Positions 8,963 to 20,067 of a stretch of DNA of 64,000 nt are shown here, in pieces. The notes under the pieces are model-generated. The model searched no databases. It was not told the DNA's origin and saw only the letters and a program-made list of their open reading frames with translations. Position 1 is the stretch's first letter. Every line of letters begins with the position of its first letter. Source of the DNA: Cyanobium sp. FACHB-13342 (GTDB taxonomy: Bacteria > Cyanobacteriota > Cyanobacteriia > PCC-6307 > Cyanobiaceae); contig NZ_JACJRT010000009.1 of assembly GCF_014697415.1 (NCBI RefSeq), forward strand, positions 124,001-188,000. Reading direction: 5' to 3'. The translations under genes and the position numbers were made by a program.

Positions 8963-10290
8963 CGAACGAGCTGCGGCGCTGCCTGGGACCGGTGGCGGTG
9001 ACCGCCCAGGCCGTCGGCACGGTGGGACTCACCCTCACCGCCGTGTTCAACATCCCGGAGGCGATGCGCAGCGCCGGGCCTGCCACCTGGATCAGCTACG
9101 CCCTGGCCCTGGTGCTGGTGGTGCTGGTGGGCGAAACCCTGGTGCTGTTCCGCCAGCTGCCGGGCAGCCCCAGCGGCATCGCCGGCTACGTGGCCGCGGG
9201 GCTTGGCCTCCGTATCGGCGCCACAGCCAGCTGGGCCCTGCTGCTGGGCTACGGCGCCACCCTGCTCGGCTGCCTGGTGTTCTTTGGCTTCTTCCTCGAG
9301 CAGCTGGTCCTGCACCTCGGCTGGCAGGCGCCACGGCTGCTGGCCTATCTGCTGGGCGGGCTGGGCTGTCTGGAGTTGGCGCGCCGGGACGTGCAGCTCT
9401 CCACCCGCGCCATGTTGCTCACCGAGTCGATTTCGGCGCTGATCATCCTGACCCTCACCCTGGTGATCGTGCACCAGGGCTGGGGAGCGGCGGATCTGCG
9501 GGCGATCAACCCCCTCGCCGACACGGCGGGCCAGGTGCGCTCTGGCCTGATGGTGGCCGTGCTCAGCTTCATCGGCTTTGAGAGCGCGGCCAACCTCGGC
9601 CGCGAGGCGCTGCAACCGGAGCGGGCCATCCCGCGCAGCATCCGCACTGCCGTGCTGATCGCCGGAGTGCTGTTTGTGATCTGGGGTGCCTTTCTGCCGG
9701 AGGGGCTGGCCTGGTTGCCGGCCTCCGTGCGTCAAGGTCTGGATCCCCTCAGTGCCCTGGCGGAGCAGCTGGGGATTCCGGGGGCGGGAGCGTGGATCAA
9801 GGTGGGGGCGCTGCTGTGTCTGTTCGGCACCTGCCTGGGATCACTCACCGCCCTGGCCCGACTGGGCTTTGGGCTGGCGGAGCAGGGCCTGTTGCCCGAG
9901 GTGCTGGCCCGGGTGCATCCGCGCAGCGGCGCGCCCGCCAACGCCCTGCTGAGCCTCGGCCTGCCCCTGGTGGCGGGGGGTGCCCTGGTCGTGCAGCACA
10001 ACCTGAGCATCAGCCAGATCTTCGGCCTGTTCGGTGGCTTTTCGGTGTTGTGCTTCCTGCTGGTGTACGGGCTGGTGGCCTGCTCCAGCCTGCAGGTAGC
10101 CCTGCCGGGCAACTCCCGCGGCCGCCGCTGGCTGGTGGGCGGCACCTCCCTGCTGGCTGTCACGGCGATCACCGCCGCCTACCTCACCAGCGTGGTGGGT
10201 CAGCAGAACGGCATGCTCCTCACCGTTGCCGGGCTGCTGCTGCTCGGGGCACTGCGGGCCTGGTGGGTGTTGCCCCCGGGCAGGGCCTAG
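8959..10290 (+). CDS. APC-family amino acid permease
   Basis: The 443-residue, very hydrophobic protein has about twelve predicted membrane segments. The N-terminal motif VGLTLTAVFNIPEAM and the central LSFIGFESAANLGREALQPE, followed by IPRSI, match the amino acid-polyamine-organocation (APC) superfamily. The GTG start at 8959 overlaps the nadE stop by 4 bases. Alanine dehydrogenase follows about 100 bases downstream, so alanine or another small amino acid is a possible substrate; this is inference from context only. Confidence 0.85.
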   Translation: MTNELRRCLGPVAVTAQAVGTVGLTLTAVFNIPEAMRSAGPATWISYALALVLVVLVGETLVLFRQLPGSPSGIAGYVAAGLGLRIGATASWALLLGYGATLLGCLVFFGFFLEQLVLHLGWQAPRLLAYLLGGLGCLELARRDVQLSTRAMLLTESISALIILTLTLVIVHQGWGAADLRAINPLADTAGQVRSGLMVAVLSFIGFESAANLGREALQPERAIPRSIRTAVLIAGVLFVIWGAFLPEGLAWLPASVRQGLDPLSALAEQLGIPGAGAWIKVGALLCLFGTCLGSLTALARLGFGLAEQGLLPEVLARVHPRSGAPANALLSLGLPLVAGGALVVQHNLSISQIFGLFGGFSVLCFLLVYGLVACSSLQVALPGNSRGRRWLVGGTSLLAVTAITAAYLTSVVGQQNGMLLTVAGLLLLGALRAWWVLPPGRA

Positions 10291-10392
10291 GCCCGTGGCT
10301 GGCGCATGCCGGTCGCCGCGGCCAATCTGGAGGGACATCTCCGCAGCACATCCATGGCAGCCCCAAGCCCAGGCCCGGGCCTCAAGGCACCG

Positions 10393-11505
10393 ATGGCCAG
10401 CATTGGCGTGCCGGCGGAAATCAAGCGCGATGAGCAGCGGGTGGCCCTCACCCCCGATGCGGTGCGCGACCTGACGGGCCAGGGCATCGAGGTACGGATT
10501 CAGGCCGGTGCGGGCCTCGGGGCCGGATTCGCAGACCCAGCCTTTGCCGCGGCCGGCGCCCGGCTGGTGAGCGCTGAGGAAGCCTGGGGCGCCCACCTGG
10601 TGGTGAAGGTGAAGGAGCCGCAGCCGCAGGAATTCGGCTACCTGCGGTCCGACCTGGTGCTGTTCACCTACCTGCATCTGGCGGCCTACCCGGAGGTGGG
10701 CCAGGCCCTGCTGGAGGCGGGCACCACGGCGGTGGCCTACGAAACCGTGCAGCTCGAAGATGGCAGCCTGCCCCTGCTGGCGCCGATGAGCGAGATCGCC
10801 GGCCGCCTGGCCGCCCAGGTGGGGGCCCACCTGCTGGAACAACCCCACGGCGGACGGGGGATCCTGATGGGCGGTTGCACCGGCGTGCGGCCGGCCCGGG
10901 TGGTGGTGCTGGGGGCGGGCAGTGTGGGCTGGAATGCGGCCCGGATCGCCGCCGCCATGGACGCCGAGGTGTTGTTGCTCGACCGCTCGCCCCAGAAACT
11001 GCGCAGCCTGGAAGCCCACCGCAGCGGGCGCCTGGTGAGCCTAGTGAGCAACCGCAGCCTGATCGAACGCCTGGTGCCGGAAGCCGACCTGCTGATCGGG
11101 GCGGTGCTCACCGCCGGGGGCAGGGCCCCCACCCTGGTGAGCGAAGACCTGGTGCGGCAGATGCAACCGGGCTCGGTGATTGTGGATGTGGCCATCGACC
11201 AGGGGGGGTGCATCGCCACCAGCCGCGAAACCACCCACACCGAGCCGGTGCACACCCTGCACGGGGTGCAGCACTACGCCGTGGGCAACATGCCCGGCGC
11301 CGTGCCCTTCACCTCCACCGAAGCGCTGGTGAGCGTCACCCTGCCCTACATCCTGGTGATGGCCGGGCGGGGGCTGGTGGAGGCCATCACCGACCGACCG
11401 GAGCTGCTCTCGGGCCTCAACACGGTGGATGGGGCGGTCTGCCATCCCGGCGTGGCCCGGGCCCTGGGGGTGGCTCCCCGCCATCCCATGGCCTGCCTGC
11501 GCTGA
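10393..11505 (+). CDS. ald: Alanine dehydrogenase
   Basis: The start is placed at the ATG at 10393 because homologues begin with a short IGVPxEIK motif, and here MASIGVPAEIKRDEQRVALT begins exactly there. This gives 370 residues, the family's usual length. In-frame ATGs at 10306 and 10354 would add an atypical tail. The pyruvate-binding lysine region is LVVKVKEPQ and the NAD-binding Rossmann motif is VVVLGAGSVGWNAA. It interconverts L-alanine and pyruvate plus ammonia with NAD. The context is a permease and the NAD synthesis genes upstream. It converges with the DUF3326 gene. Confidence 0.94.
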   Translation: MASIGVPAEIKRDEQRVALTPDAVRDLTGQGIEVRIQAGAGLGAGFADPAFAAAGARLVSAEEAWGAHLVVKVKEPQPQEFGYLRSDLVLFTYLHLAAYPEVGQALLEAGTTAVAYETVQLEDGSLPLLAPMSEIAGRLAAQVGAHLLEQPHGGRGILMGGCTGVRPARVVVLGAGSVGWNAARIAAAMDAEVLLLDRSPQKLRSLEAHRSGRLVSLVSNRSLIERLVPEADLLIGAVLTAGGRAPTLVSEDLVRQMQPGSVIVDVAIDQGGCIATSRETTHTEPVHTLHGVQHYAVGNMPGAVPFTSTEALVSVTLPYILVMAGRGLVEAITDRPELLSGLNTVDGAVCHPGVARALGVAPRHPMACLR

Positions 11506-11535
11506 CGCCCCGCCGCCCCGAAGGGAGCCCAGCGC

Positions 11536-12609
11536 TCAGACCAACCGGGCCAGGGGGCGCTGCAGGGCCGCGGGGCTAATCCCCTCACGCAGGGCCACCA
11601 GCAACCCCGCCGCTGCCGCATAGCAGCCGGCCTTCAGCGCCGGCAGCCCGAGGGCTTCCGCCGACACGTCCAGCACACAGGGATTGTGGACGGCAATCAG
11701 GGGGATGCCCCGCTCGGCGCAGGCCAACACGGCGGCCCCTCCCAGGGCTCCCGCCGGCGCCACCACCGCTCCCACCGCACCGATCTGGAGCAGGTCCGCG
11801 GCGGGGGCCGGCAGACCAGAAGACTCGGACACCCCGGGCAGCAACGGCACCAGATCCGGTGCCCGACTCAGCCCCACCAGCACACAGGCGAGGAAGGTGT
11901 AGCCCAACTCTTCGCCCGCCGCCCGGGGATCCAGGGCCGGATCCAGGGGCAGCGCGCTCAGGGCGGGTGCATGGGCGCAGGGGAGCCCCAGCTCCCGGCT
12001 CAACAGATGGCTGATGACCGCCTCAGCCCCGGCGAGGGCATCCACCCCGGAGCCCTGGCGATAGGCCGCCAGCGCCTCGCTGCCGGAATCGTCCGGGAAG
12101 CGGGCCACCACGGCGATGGCCGTGGCCCCGGCCGCCTTGAGCTGCTGACCTGCCCGGAGCAGCACCTCCGGACGACCCAGCTGGCCCCAACTGGCTCCGC
12201 TGGCCCCCTGGCTCAAGCTGACGTCCAGGGGCGCCTCGGTGGTCACCACCGGGCCGATCTCCAGGCCCAGGCTGGCCCGGCACCCCTCCGCCACCTGCAA
12301 ATGGCGCCAGCGCAGGTCCTCCTCGATCCCCGCATCGAGCAGCAGCCCCACCCGCTGGCGCCGCACCGGCCGCAGACCGATCGTGCCGCGGGCGAAACGA
12401 TCCAGGGCCGAACCCTCTACGTAGTGGATGCGGGGGTCGCTCCAATAAAGGGCCGCCCCGTTCATCACGTTGGGATGGGTGATCAGGCAGCCACTGGCGG
12501 CCGCCAGCAGCCGGGCAGAAGGCAGGGCATCGCCCGCATAGCCCCCCAATTCGCAGCCGATGCCGGTGGGAATCACCAACAGGGTGGGCAGGGGTCGGCC
12601 CGCCGTCAT
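11536..12609 (-). CDS. DUF3326 family protein
   Basis: The 357-residue protein matches the cyanobacterial/plant DUF3326 family as I recognise it. It has an N-terminal IPTGIGCELGGYAGDALP, then THPNVMNGAALYW, and a Gly/Ala-rich C-terminal half with GAVVAPAGALGGAAVLACAE. I know of no established function. No membrane segment or signal peptide is clear. It is the last gene of a minus-strand set, with its ATG overlapping the stop of the 65-aa gene upstream (ATGA). The set also includes a 2Fe-2S ferredoxin and a 2OG-Fe(II) oxygenase, which hints at a redox-linked process. Confidence 0.8.
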   Translation of the reverse strand: MTAGRPLPTLLVIPTGIGCELGGYAGDALPSARLLAAASGCLITHPNVMNGAALYWSDPRIHYVEGSALDRFARGTIGLRPVRRQRVGLLLDAGIEEDLRWRHLQVAEGCRASLGLEIGPVVTTEAPLDVSLSQGASGASWGQLGRPEVLLRAGQQLKAAGATAIAVVARFPDDSGSEALAAYRQGSGVDALAGAEAVISHLLSRELGLPCAHAPALSALPLDPALDPRAAGEELGYTFLACVLVGLSRAPDLVPLLPGVSESSGLPAPAADLLQIGAVGAVVAPAGALGGAAVLACAERGIPLIAVHNPCVLDVSAEALGLPALKAGCYAAAAGLLVALREGISPAALQRPLARLV

Positions 12610-12803
12610 GCCAGCACCACCGCCTCGATCAGCAGCACCGATCCCGGCAGCAGCGGCTCCTCGCCAGATTCCACACCGGTGATAGCCCAGCGCAGGGGAT
12701 CGCCATGGATCTCCAGAGCCCGCTCGATCTGGGGCATCAGGGGACCAGGGACCCGCTGCAGACGCAGCGTGACGGGCTGCAATCGCACCGCCGATCGACT
12801 CAC
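12606..12803 (-). CDS. Small conserved-type protein, unknown function (65 aa)
   Basis: The short gene overlaps both neighbours by 4 bases: its start overlaps the ferredoxin stop and its stop overlaps the DUF3326 start. This is strong evidence that it is translated. The product has basic and hydrophobic residues (motifs RLQRVPGPLMPQIERAL and PLRWAIT) and ends in a hydrophobic strand LLIEAVVLA. No cysteines, signal peptide or known domain are visible. I do not recognise the family. Confidence 0.75.
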   Translation of the reverse strand: MSRSAVRLQPVTLRLQRVPGPLMPQIERALEIHGDPLRWAITGVESGEEPLLPGSVLLIEAVVLA

Positions 12804-13129
12804 TTCTGGTATTGACCGAACTGGGCTTCGTAGAGGGCGTCTTCCTGGCCCGCCTTCAGCTTGAGATCAGCCAGGGGGAAGGACACACACAGAAGGGCAA
12901 ACCCCCGCTGCTGCAGCTCCGCCTTGACGCCCATGGCGTCGGGCTGGTGCACGCTGCCCTCGCTGATCAGGGCCGCGCAGGTGGTGCAGACCCCAGAGCA
13001 GCAGGAACTGGGCAGGGGCACGCCGGCGGCCTCGGCCGCCGCCAGCACGGTCTGGTCGCTGCGGCAGGGGAAGGTGTGCTGGGAGCCTTCGAATTCGGCG
13101 GTGATCGTGAAGGTGTGGGGTTCGGTCAC
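12800..13129 (-). CDS. 2Fe-2S ferredoxin (plant type)
   Basis: The GTG at 13129 gives a 109-residue protein beginning MTEPHTFTITAEF, the normal ferredoxin start. A longer reading frame to 13213 would overlap the upstream oxygenase gene. The cluster ligands are in SSCCSGVCTTCAAL (C-x4-C-x2-C), with the fourth Cys about 29 residues later in FALLCVSFP. It carries single electrons. Lying between an oxygenase gene and DUF3326, it may serve one of these partners rather than photosystem I. The divergent, Cys-adjacent motif differs from the major PetF. Confidence 0.92.
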   Translation of the reverse strand: MTEPHTFTITAEFEGSQHTFPCRSDQTVLAAAEAAGVPLPSSCCSGVCTTCAALISEGSVHQPDAMGVKAELQQRGFALLCVSFPLADLKLKAGQEDALYEAQFGQYQK

Positions 13130-13197
13130 GGGAGGGCCGGATCGGAACAGCGATGCCCCATCTTCCCAGCCCGCCTCCACCCGCCCTGCAGCGACCC

Positions 13198-13920
13198 TCA
13201 GCAGTCCTGCCATTGGCTGGGATGGGGCGCGAGGTATTCCGGCGGGGGGGAGCCGGCCTCGGCCGGGGGGGCCGTCAGGAAGAAATCGAGGCTGAGGGAA
13301 CAGCGCAGATCATCGGGATCCCCGTTGGGCAGCACCGCATGATCGAGGCAGCTGGGGAACAGCAGCAGCAGCCCGGCCCTGGGGGCCACATCGACCCAGG
13401 GGAGCGTCCAGGTGGAGGGGCCCAGCGGACCACCGTGCCCCACGGCCATCCCCGGCACCAGCTCATTGGCCTGCCGCTGGGGCCAGAGGCGCAGACAACC
13501 GCTGCGGCCACTGCCATCCCCATTGAGGTAGTAGATGGCGCTGAGGTGGGCGTTGGGATGGTGATGGCGCCCCACCACCTGCCCCTCCTCACTGAGCACC
13601 GGCCAGCAGCGCTGAATGTGCAGGGCCACTTGGGAGCGATCAAAACCAAGTTGCTGGAGATAGGCCTCCGCCTGATCCACGAGCTCGGCAATCAAGGGGG
13701 CAAACACCGGGTGCCGATGCAGCTGCCAGACGCCGTTGAGATCGCCGGTCCAGGCGGAGCCGGGATCGGGATTCGAGCCGGCCTCGCCCCGCAGCCCATG
13801 CAGAGCCTGGATCTGCAACGCCGTATCGAGGGGGTCGGGCTGGAGCTGCACCCGGCCGAGGGCCACAGGGAACAGGGGCTCGACCGTCAGGCCCATGCCG
13901 GCAGGCAACGGCGACAACAT
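13198..13920 (-). CDS. Putative 2OG-Fe(II) oxygenase
   Basis: The protein resembles the TIGR02466-type 2-oxoglutarate/Fe(II) oxygenases. It has HHHPNAHLSAIYYLNGDGSG, containing the first metal ligand region. Further on come LLLFPSCLDHAVLPN with the distal His, and the 2OG-binding Arg in LRCSLSLDF. The start is uncertain: ATG at 13920 (240 aa) is chosen because family-like sequence (VEPLFPVALG) begins a few residues later. ATG at 13956 and a start at 14013 are alternatives, but 14013 falls in a hairpin- and T-rich region after atpG. The substrate is unknown. The ferredoxin gene follows about 70 bases downstream. Confidence 0.8.
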   Translation of the reverse strand: MLSPLPAGMGLTVEPLFPVALGRVQLQPDPLDTALQIQALHGLRGEAGSNPDPGSAWTGDLNGVWQLHRHPVFAPLIAELVDQAEAYLQQLGFDRSQVALHIQRCWPVLSEEGQVVGRHHHPNAHLSAIYYLNGDGSGRSGCLRLWPQRQANELVPGMAVGHGGPLGPSTWTLPWVDVAPRAGLLLLFPSCLDHAVLPNGDPDDLRCSLSLDFFLTAPPAEAGSPPPEYLAPHPSQWQDC

Positions 13921-14038
13921 GGGCTCCTCCAAAGCACAGGCGTTCGGATCCAGCATCCCAGCCAGCCTGAACAAGGCTCGGGGGCGCCGATCCCCAACCC
14001 GGTCAGCCAGCAAAAAGCCCCGAAAATCCCTGGCTGTG

Positions 14039-14057
14039 GCACACGCAGGGCGTGCGC
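14039..14057 (-). terminator. Hairpin after atpG, possible operon terminator
   Basis: On the minus strand an 8-bp stem (14057-14050 with 14046-14039, one G-U pair) has a 3-base loop. It lies about 65 bases after the atpG stop. There is no immediate T-tract, but T-runs occur about 15-25 bases further on (near 14026 and 14013). It could end the atp operon transcript, or simply stabilise its 3' end. Confidence 0.4.
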
Positions 14058-14066
14058 AACCACTGG

Positions 14067-14093
14067 GGAGATCCGGGGTAGGAGATCCGGGGT
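14067..14093. repeat. Two tandem copies of a 13-base repeat downstream of atpG
   Basis: GGAGATCCGGGGT occurs at 14067-14079 and again at 14081-14093, a 14-base period. It lies in the short gap between the end of atpG and the hairpin. No function is evident. Confidence 0.7.
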
Positions 14094-14122
14094 TGGGGGA
14101 GCGCCCCGCGCGCTGGACTCGC

Positions 14123-15076
14123 TCAGCTCATCGCGGCCGCACCGCCCACCACTTCCAGGATTTCCTGGGTGATGGCGGCCTGGCGGGCCTTGTTGTAATC
14201 GAGGGTGAGGGTCTTGGCGAGCGCCTTGGCGTTGTCGCTGGCGTTGTTCATGGCCGTCATCCGGCTGGCCAGCTCGGACGCCGCCGCCTCCTGGAGGGAG
14301 CGCAGCAACTGGTTTTCCAGATACAGGGGCAGCAGCGCGTTGAGCAGCTGATCCGGGCTCTGATCGAACACGATGTCCGAGGGCAGCTTGGGCTGCACGT
14401 TGGAGGCCGTACCGACCTCAACGCCCAGCTGGCCATCGCGGGTGGTGAGACGGAAGATCTCGTCCTCGGGGATGGCGATGCCCTGGGGATCCAGGGGCAG
14501 CAGGGTCTGGATGACCGGCTTGGAGCTCACCAGGTTGATGAACTTGGTGAAGATGATCTCGACGCGGTCGGTGGTGCCGGAGAGGAATTCAGCCAACACC
14601 TCATTGGCGATGCCCATGGCCTCACTGGCCTTGGGCACCTGCTCCAGGCCGGTGAAGGTGGCCCGGATGGTGTAGAGGCTCGCCCGGTTCTGGAAATAGG
14701 TGATCGCCTTGCGGCCAATCAGCACCAGGTCCACCTTGTAGCCCTGGCCGGTGAGCTCGGCGTAGCGCTGTTCGGTGCGCTTGATGATGTTGGCGTTGTA
14801 ACCACCGCAGAGGCCGCGGTCACCGGTCACCGAGAGGAGGGTGATCGTGCCCACGTCGCGTTGCTCCAGCAGGGGAGCATCGGCATCTTCAAAACGCATG
14901 CGCGACTGGAGGTTTTCCAGCACGCGGGCGAGGCGGTCGGCGAAGGGCCGGCTGCGCAGCACCTGCTCCTGGGCCCGCCGCACCTTGGCGGCAGCCACCA
15001 GACGCATGGCCTCGGTGATCTTGCGGGTGTTCTTGACCGAACTGATCCGGTCGCGGATGTCCTTGAGGTTTGCCAT
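14123..15076 (-). CDS. atpG: ATP synthase F1 gamma subunit
   Basis: The 317-residue product has the long N-terminal helix ([24 protein letters not shown]) and the C-terminal helix with [14 protein letters not shown] that form the rotating coiled coil. The central Rossmann-like domain begins around [15 protein letters not shown]. It is longer than bacterial gamma (about 285), consistent with the extra internal segment of cyanobacterial and plastid gamma subunits (about residues 195-235). The two regulatory cysteines of plant gamma are not seen there. It is the last gene of the large atp operon, 15 bases after atpA. Confidence 0.97.
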   Translation of the reverse strand: MANLKDIRDRISSVKNTRKITEAMRLVAAAKVRRAQEQVLRSRPFADRLARVLENLQSRMRFEDADAPLLEQRDVGTITLLSVTGDRGLCGGYNANIIKRTEQRYAELTGQGYKVDLVLIGRKAITYFQNRASLYTIRATFTGLEQVPKASEAMGIANEVLAEFLSGTTDRVEIIFTKFINLVSSKPVIQTLLPLDPQGIAIPEDEIFRLTTRDGQLGVEVGTASNVQPKLPSDIVFDQSPDQLLNALLPLYLENQLLRSLQEAAASELASRMTAMNNASDNAKALAKTLTLDYNKARQAAITQEILEVVGGAAAMS

Positions 15077-15091
15077 CGGTAATGCCCCTCC

Positions 15092-17242
<2,151 letters not shown>

Positions 17243-17243
<1 letters not shown>

Positions 17244-17767
17244 CAGGCTTTCCTCAGGGTCGTGATGGACTGGTCGATCAACCGTGCCTGGGCATCGGCA
17301 TCGAGCTTTCCAGGAAGGGTGGAGAGGGCCTTGGCGATGGCACGGTTGGCAGCCTCACGGCGCAGCTGGTCGGTCACCCGGGCTGCCTCGGCGCTGAGGT
17401 CGGCAATGGCACCCTGCTTGAGGCGTGCCATTTCCTCAATGGTCCGCTTCTCGCTTTCGAGGCGTAGGGCCTCGGCACGGGCCTGGCCATCGGCGCGGAT
17501 CTGGTCAGCTTTCTGCTGGGCGGCGGCCAGATCCTGTTGGGCTTTGGCCAGAGCAGAGGTGGCCGACACCAGACGCTGCTCGGCGTCCTGGAGGTCGCTC
17601 AAGATGGCGTTGCGACGGCGCTCCAGAATGCTGCCGAGGAATCCGGGCAGGAACTTCCAGAGCCCGAAAATGACGATCGCCAGGTTAATGATGTTGGTCT
17701 CAAAGGGATTGAGATTGAGACCAAAACCGCCATGGCTGGCGAGCAGGGTGGGAAGCAGGACTGTCAT
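17243..17767 (-). CDS. atpF: ATP synthase F0 subunit b
   Basis: The 174-residue protein has one membrane segment near the N-terminus (about 28-48, around [18 protein letters not shown]). A long charged alpha-helix follows ([19 protein letters not shown] onward). It forms the peripheral stalk with b'. The ATG overlaps the b' stop by 4 bases, so the two stalk subunits are translationally coupled. Confidence 0.96.
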
Positions 17768-18234
17768 GAGGTGGCCAGCAAGCGGGACACGATCAGGTCA
17801 CCGAGCTTGTCGGCATCCTTAATGAGCTGGGTCATCGCCTGATCCCGCTGGGCATCGATCTCGCGGCGAGCCTGCTCCCGGGAAGCATTGGCATCGGCCG
17901 TCGCAGCCGCCAAGGCATCGCGATAGAGACGATCCATCTCCTGTTCGGCCTCCAGGATCAGCTTCTGGGACTGCTGGCGCGCGTCCTTGAGCTGTTCCTT
18001 GAGGTCGGATTCCAGCCGCTCAACCTGGGCCAGCTTCTGCTTGGCGTCGGCACGACTGGTGGAAATGAAGCTCTCGCGCTCCTCCACGGCCCGGCCAACG
18101 GGGCGGAAGAACAGCGAATTCAGAATGAAGGTGAGGAGAACCACCTGCACCGCCATCAGCGGCAGGGTGGCATCGAGGTCAAACAGACCTCCCTCCGGGA
18201 CACCTGCTTCGGCGAGCAGAAGCCAGCTGGTCAT
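17764..18234 (-). CDS. atpF': ATP synthase F0 subunit b'
   Basis: The 156-residue second b-type subunit is characteristic of photosynthetic bacteria and chloroplasts. One membrane segment (about 28-47, [20 protein letters not shown]) is followed by [14 protein letters not shown] and a long coiled-coil region rich in Glu, Lys and Gln. In cyanobacteria it pairs with b as a heterodimer. It overlaps atpF by 4 bases. Some genomes call this gene atpG, which is easily confused with the gamma gene. Confidence 0.95.
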   Translation of the reverse strand: MTSWLLLAEAGVPEGGLFDLDATLPLMAVQVVLLTFILNSLFFRPVGRAVEERESFISTSRADAKQKLAQVERLESDLKEQLKDARQQSQKLILEAEQEMDRLYRDALAAATADANASREQARREIDAQRDQAMTQLIKDADKLGDLIVSRLLATS

Positions 18235-18331
18235 TGGGGCGAGGGCGCTGGAACGGTCGGGCGGGATGGGCGGTGGTGAGATTGGGAGGGCAGGGGCTCA
18301 GGCCCCCACCTTCCGTCCACTCACGCAACGA

Positions 18332-18700
<369 letters not shown>

Positions 18701-18740
18701 TTAGCAGAGCGCCGGAGCAGCTCCGCCAGACGAAGAGCGC

Positions 18741-19460
18741 CTAGTGGTGCTCTTCGTGCACCGCCTCGCCGATGTAGTAGGCGGCGAGGGTGGCGAAGAT
18801 CAGAGCCTGGATGGCGCTGGTGAACAGTCCCAGGAACATGGCCGGCAGGGGCACGATCAGGGGCACCAGAAACGCCAACACCGCCACCACCAATTCGTCG
18901 GCCAGGATGTTTCCGAACAGACGGAAGGAGAGGGAGAGGGGCTTGGTGAAATCTTCGACGATCTTGAACGGGAGCATGATCGGCGTCGGCTCCACGTAGT
19001 ACTCGAAATAGCGCAGACCCTTGCGGCTCAGACCGGCATAGAAATAGGCCAGGGAGACCAGCAGAGCCAGGGCAATCGTGGTGTTGATGTCCGCGGTAGG
19101 CGCACCGAGTTCGCCGCTGGGCAGGTGGATCAGCTTCCAAGGAACCAGGGCACCGCCCCAGTTGCTCACGAAGATGAACAGGAACAGGGTGCCGATGAAG
19201 GGCATCCAGTCGCGGTAGGCCTTCTCACCGATTTGCTCGCGGGAGAGGTCGCGGATGTAGTCCCAGAGGAACTCCAGCAAGTTCTGGGTGCCGCGGGGAT
19301 CCCGCTCCAGCTTGCGGGTGCCTACCACCACCAGGGCCAACAGGGCACCGATTACAACCCAGGAGCTCAGGAAGACCTGGCCGTGGATTTTGAGGTTGCC
19401 GAGTTGCCAATAGAGGTGTTGACCAACCTCCAGTTCGGCAAAGGGGAGAAGGAGAGGCAT
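18741..19460 (-). CDS. atpB: ATP synthase F0 subunit a
   Basis: The 239-residue membrane protein has five or so hydrophobic segments. The essential arginine lies in [16 protein letters not shown] (around residue 174), with conserved residues in [21 protein letters not shown] near the C-terminus. Subunit a forms the two proton half-channels against the c-ring. The C-terminal tail HEEHH is exposed. It lies second in the operon, after atpI. Confidence 0.96.
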   Translation of the reverse strand: MPLLLPFAELEVGQHLYWQLGNLKIHGQVFLSSWVVIGALLALVVVGTRKLERDPRGTQNLLEFLWDYIRDLSREQIGEKAYRDWMPFIGTLFLFIFVSNWGGALVPWKLIHLPSGELGAPTADINTTIALALLVSLAYFYAGLSRKGLRYFEYYVEPTPIMLPFKIVEDFTKPLSLSFRLFGNILADELVVAVLAFLVPLIVPLPAMFLGLFTSAIQALIFATLAAYYIGEAVHEEHH

Positions 19461-19514
19461 CGGAGCCAGCGAGGGGGGTTCGGGGTCGCCGGGGCGACGG
19501 AACGGGATGGAGCG

Positions 19515-19970
19515 TCAGGTGTCGAAGACTGCCTGCAAAATCACCGCCGGCTTGTAGAGCAGGAAGCCCAACAGGGCCGGCAGGGTCGAGAGCTGGGGAA
19601 CCCTGGACGACACCAGCACGAGAGCGACCGGCACCAAGAGCTGGGCCTTGCTCATGCGGCGGGAATTCTCTCCCAACCGGGTGACGCTGCGGCTGAGCAG
19701 CCACAGATAGAGCAGGCCGGCCATGGCACCCACGAACAGGCTGAAGGCCGTTGCGAGGGACCCAACGACGGCGGTGGCGACCACGGCCACTGCGGAGAGC
19801 AGCAGGGTGGCCAACAACAGCCGGCGTTGCAGCCGGAAGTAGTCGTCCATGCCGTTACTGGGATCGGGCGTGGCCCGATCGGCAGCTGCGGGAGGAACCA
19901 CAGCCAGGGGAGACGCGGTGCTGGGGCCATCCATCTGAACCAGATCCACCGTCACCAGGGGAGCAGCCAT
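19515..19970 (-). CDS. atpI: ATP synthase subunit I (assembly factor)
   Basis: This is the first gene of the large atp operon. The product has an acidic/Pro-rich N-terminal part, then MDDYFRLQRRLLLATLL and about four membrane segments, with conserved LGENSRRMSKAQLLVP near residue 100. AtpI helps assemble the c-ring in other bacteria. The start is uncertain: ATG at 19970 is used (151 aa), an upstream ATG at 20021 would add 17 residues, and ATG at 19850 would give only the conserved core. Confidence 0.85.
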   Translation of the reverse strand: MAAPLVTVDLVQMDGPSTASPLAVVPPAAADRATPDPSNGMDDYFRLQRRLLLATLLLSAVAVVATAVVGSLATAFSLFVGAMAGLLYLWLLSRSVTRLGENSRRMSKAQLLVPVALVLVSSRVPQLSTLPALLGFLLYKPAVILQAVFDT

Positions 19971-20067
19971 GGCGGCTGGCCCGGGGTCGGGAATCGAGGA
20001 ACAGGGGAGGGAAACCGGCAAGTGCGTTCAACCCCTGAAAAGGCGAGCGGAATTTATCACGCTCGGG

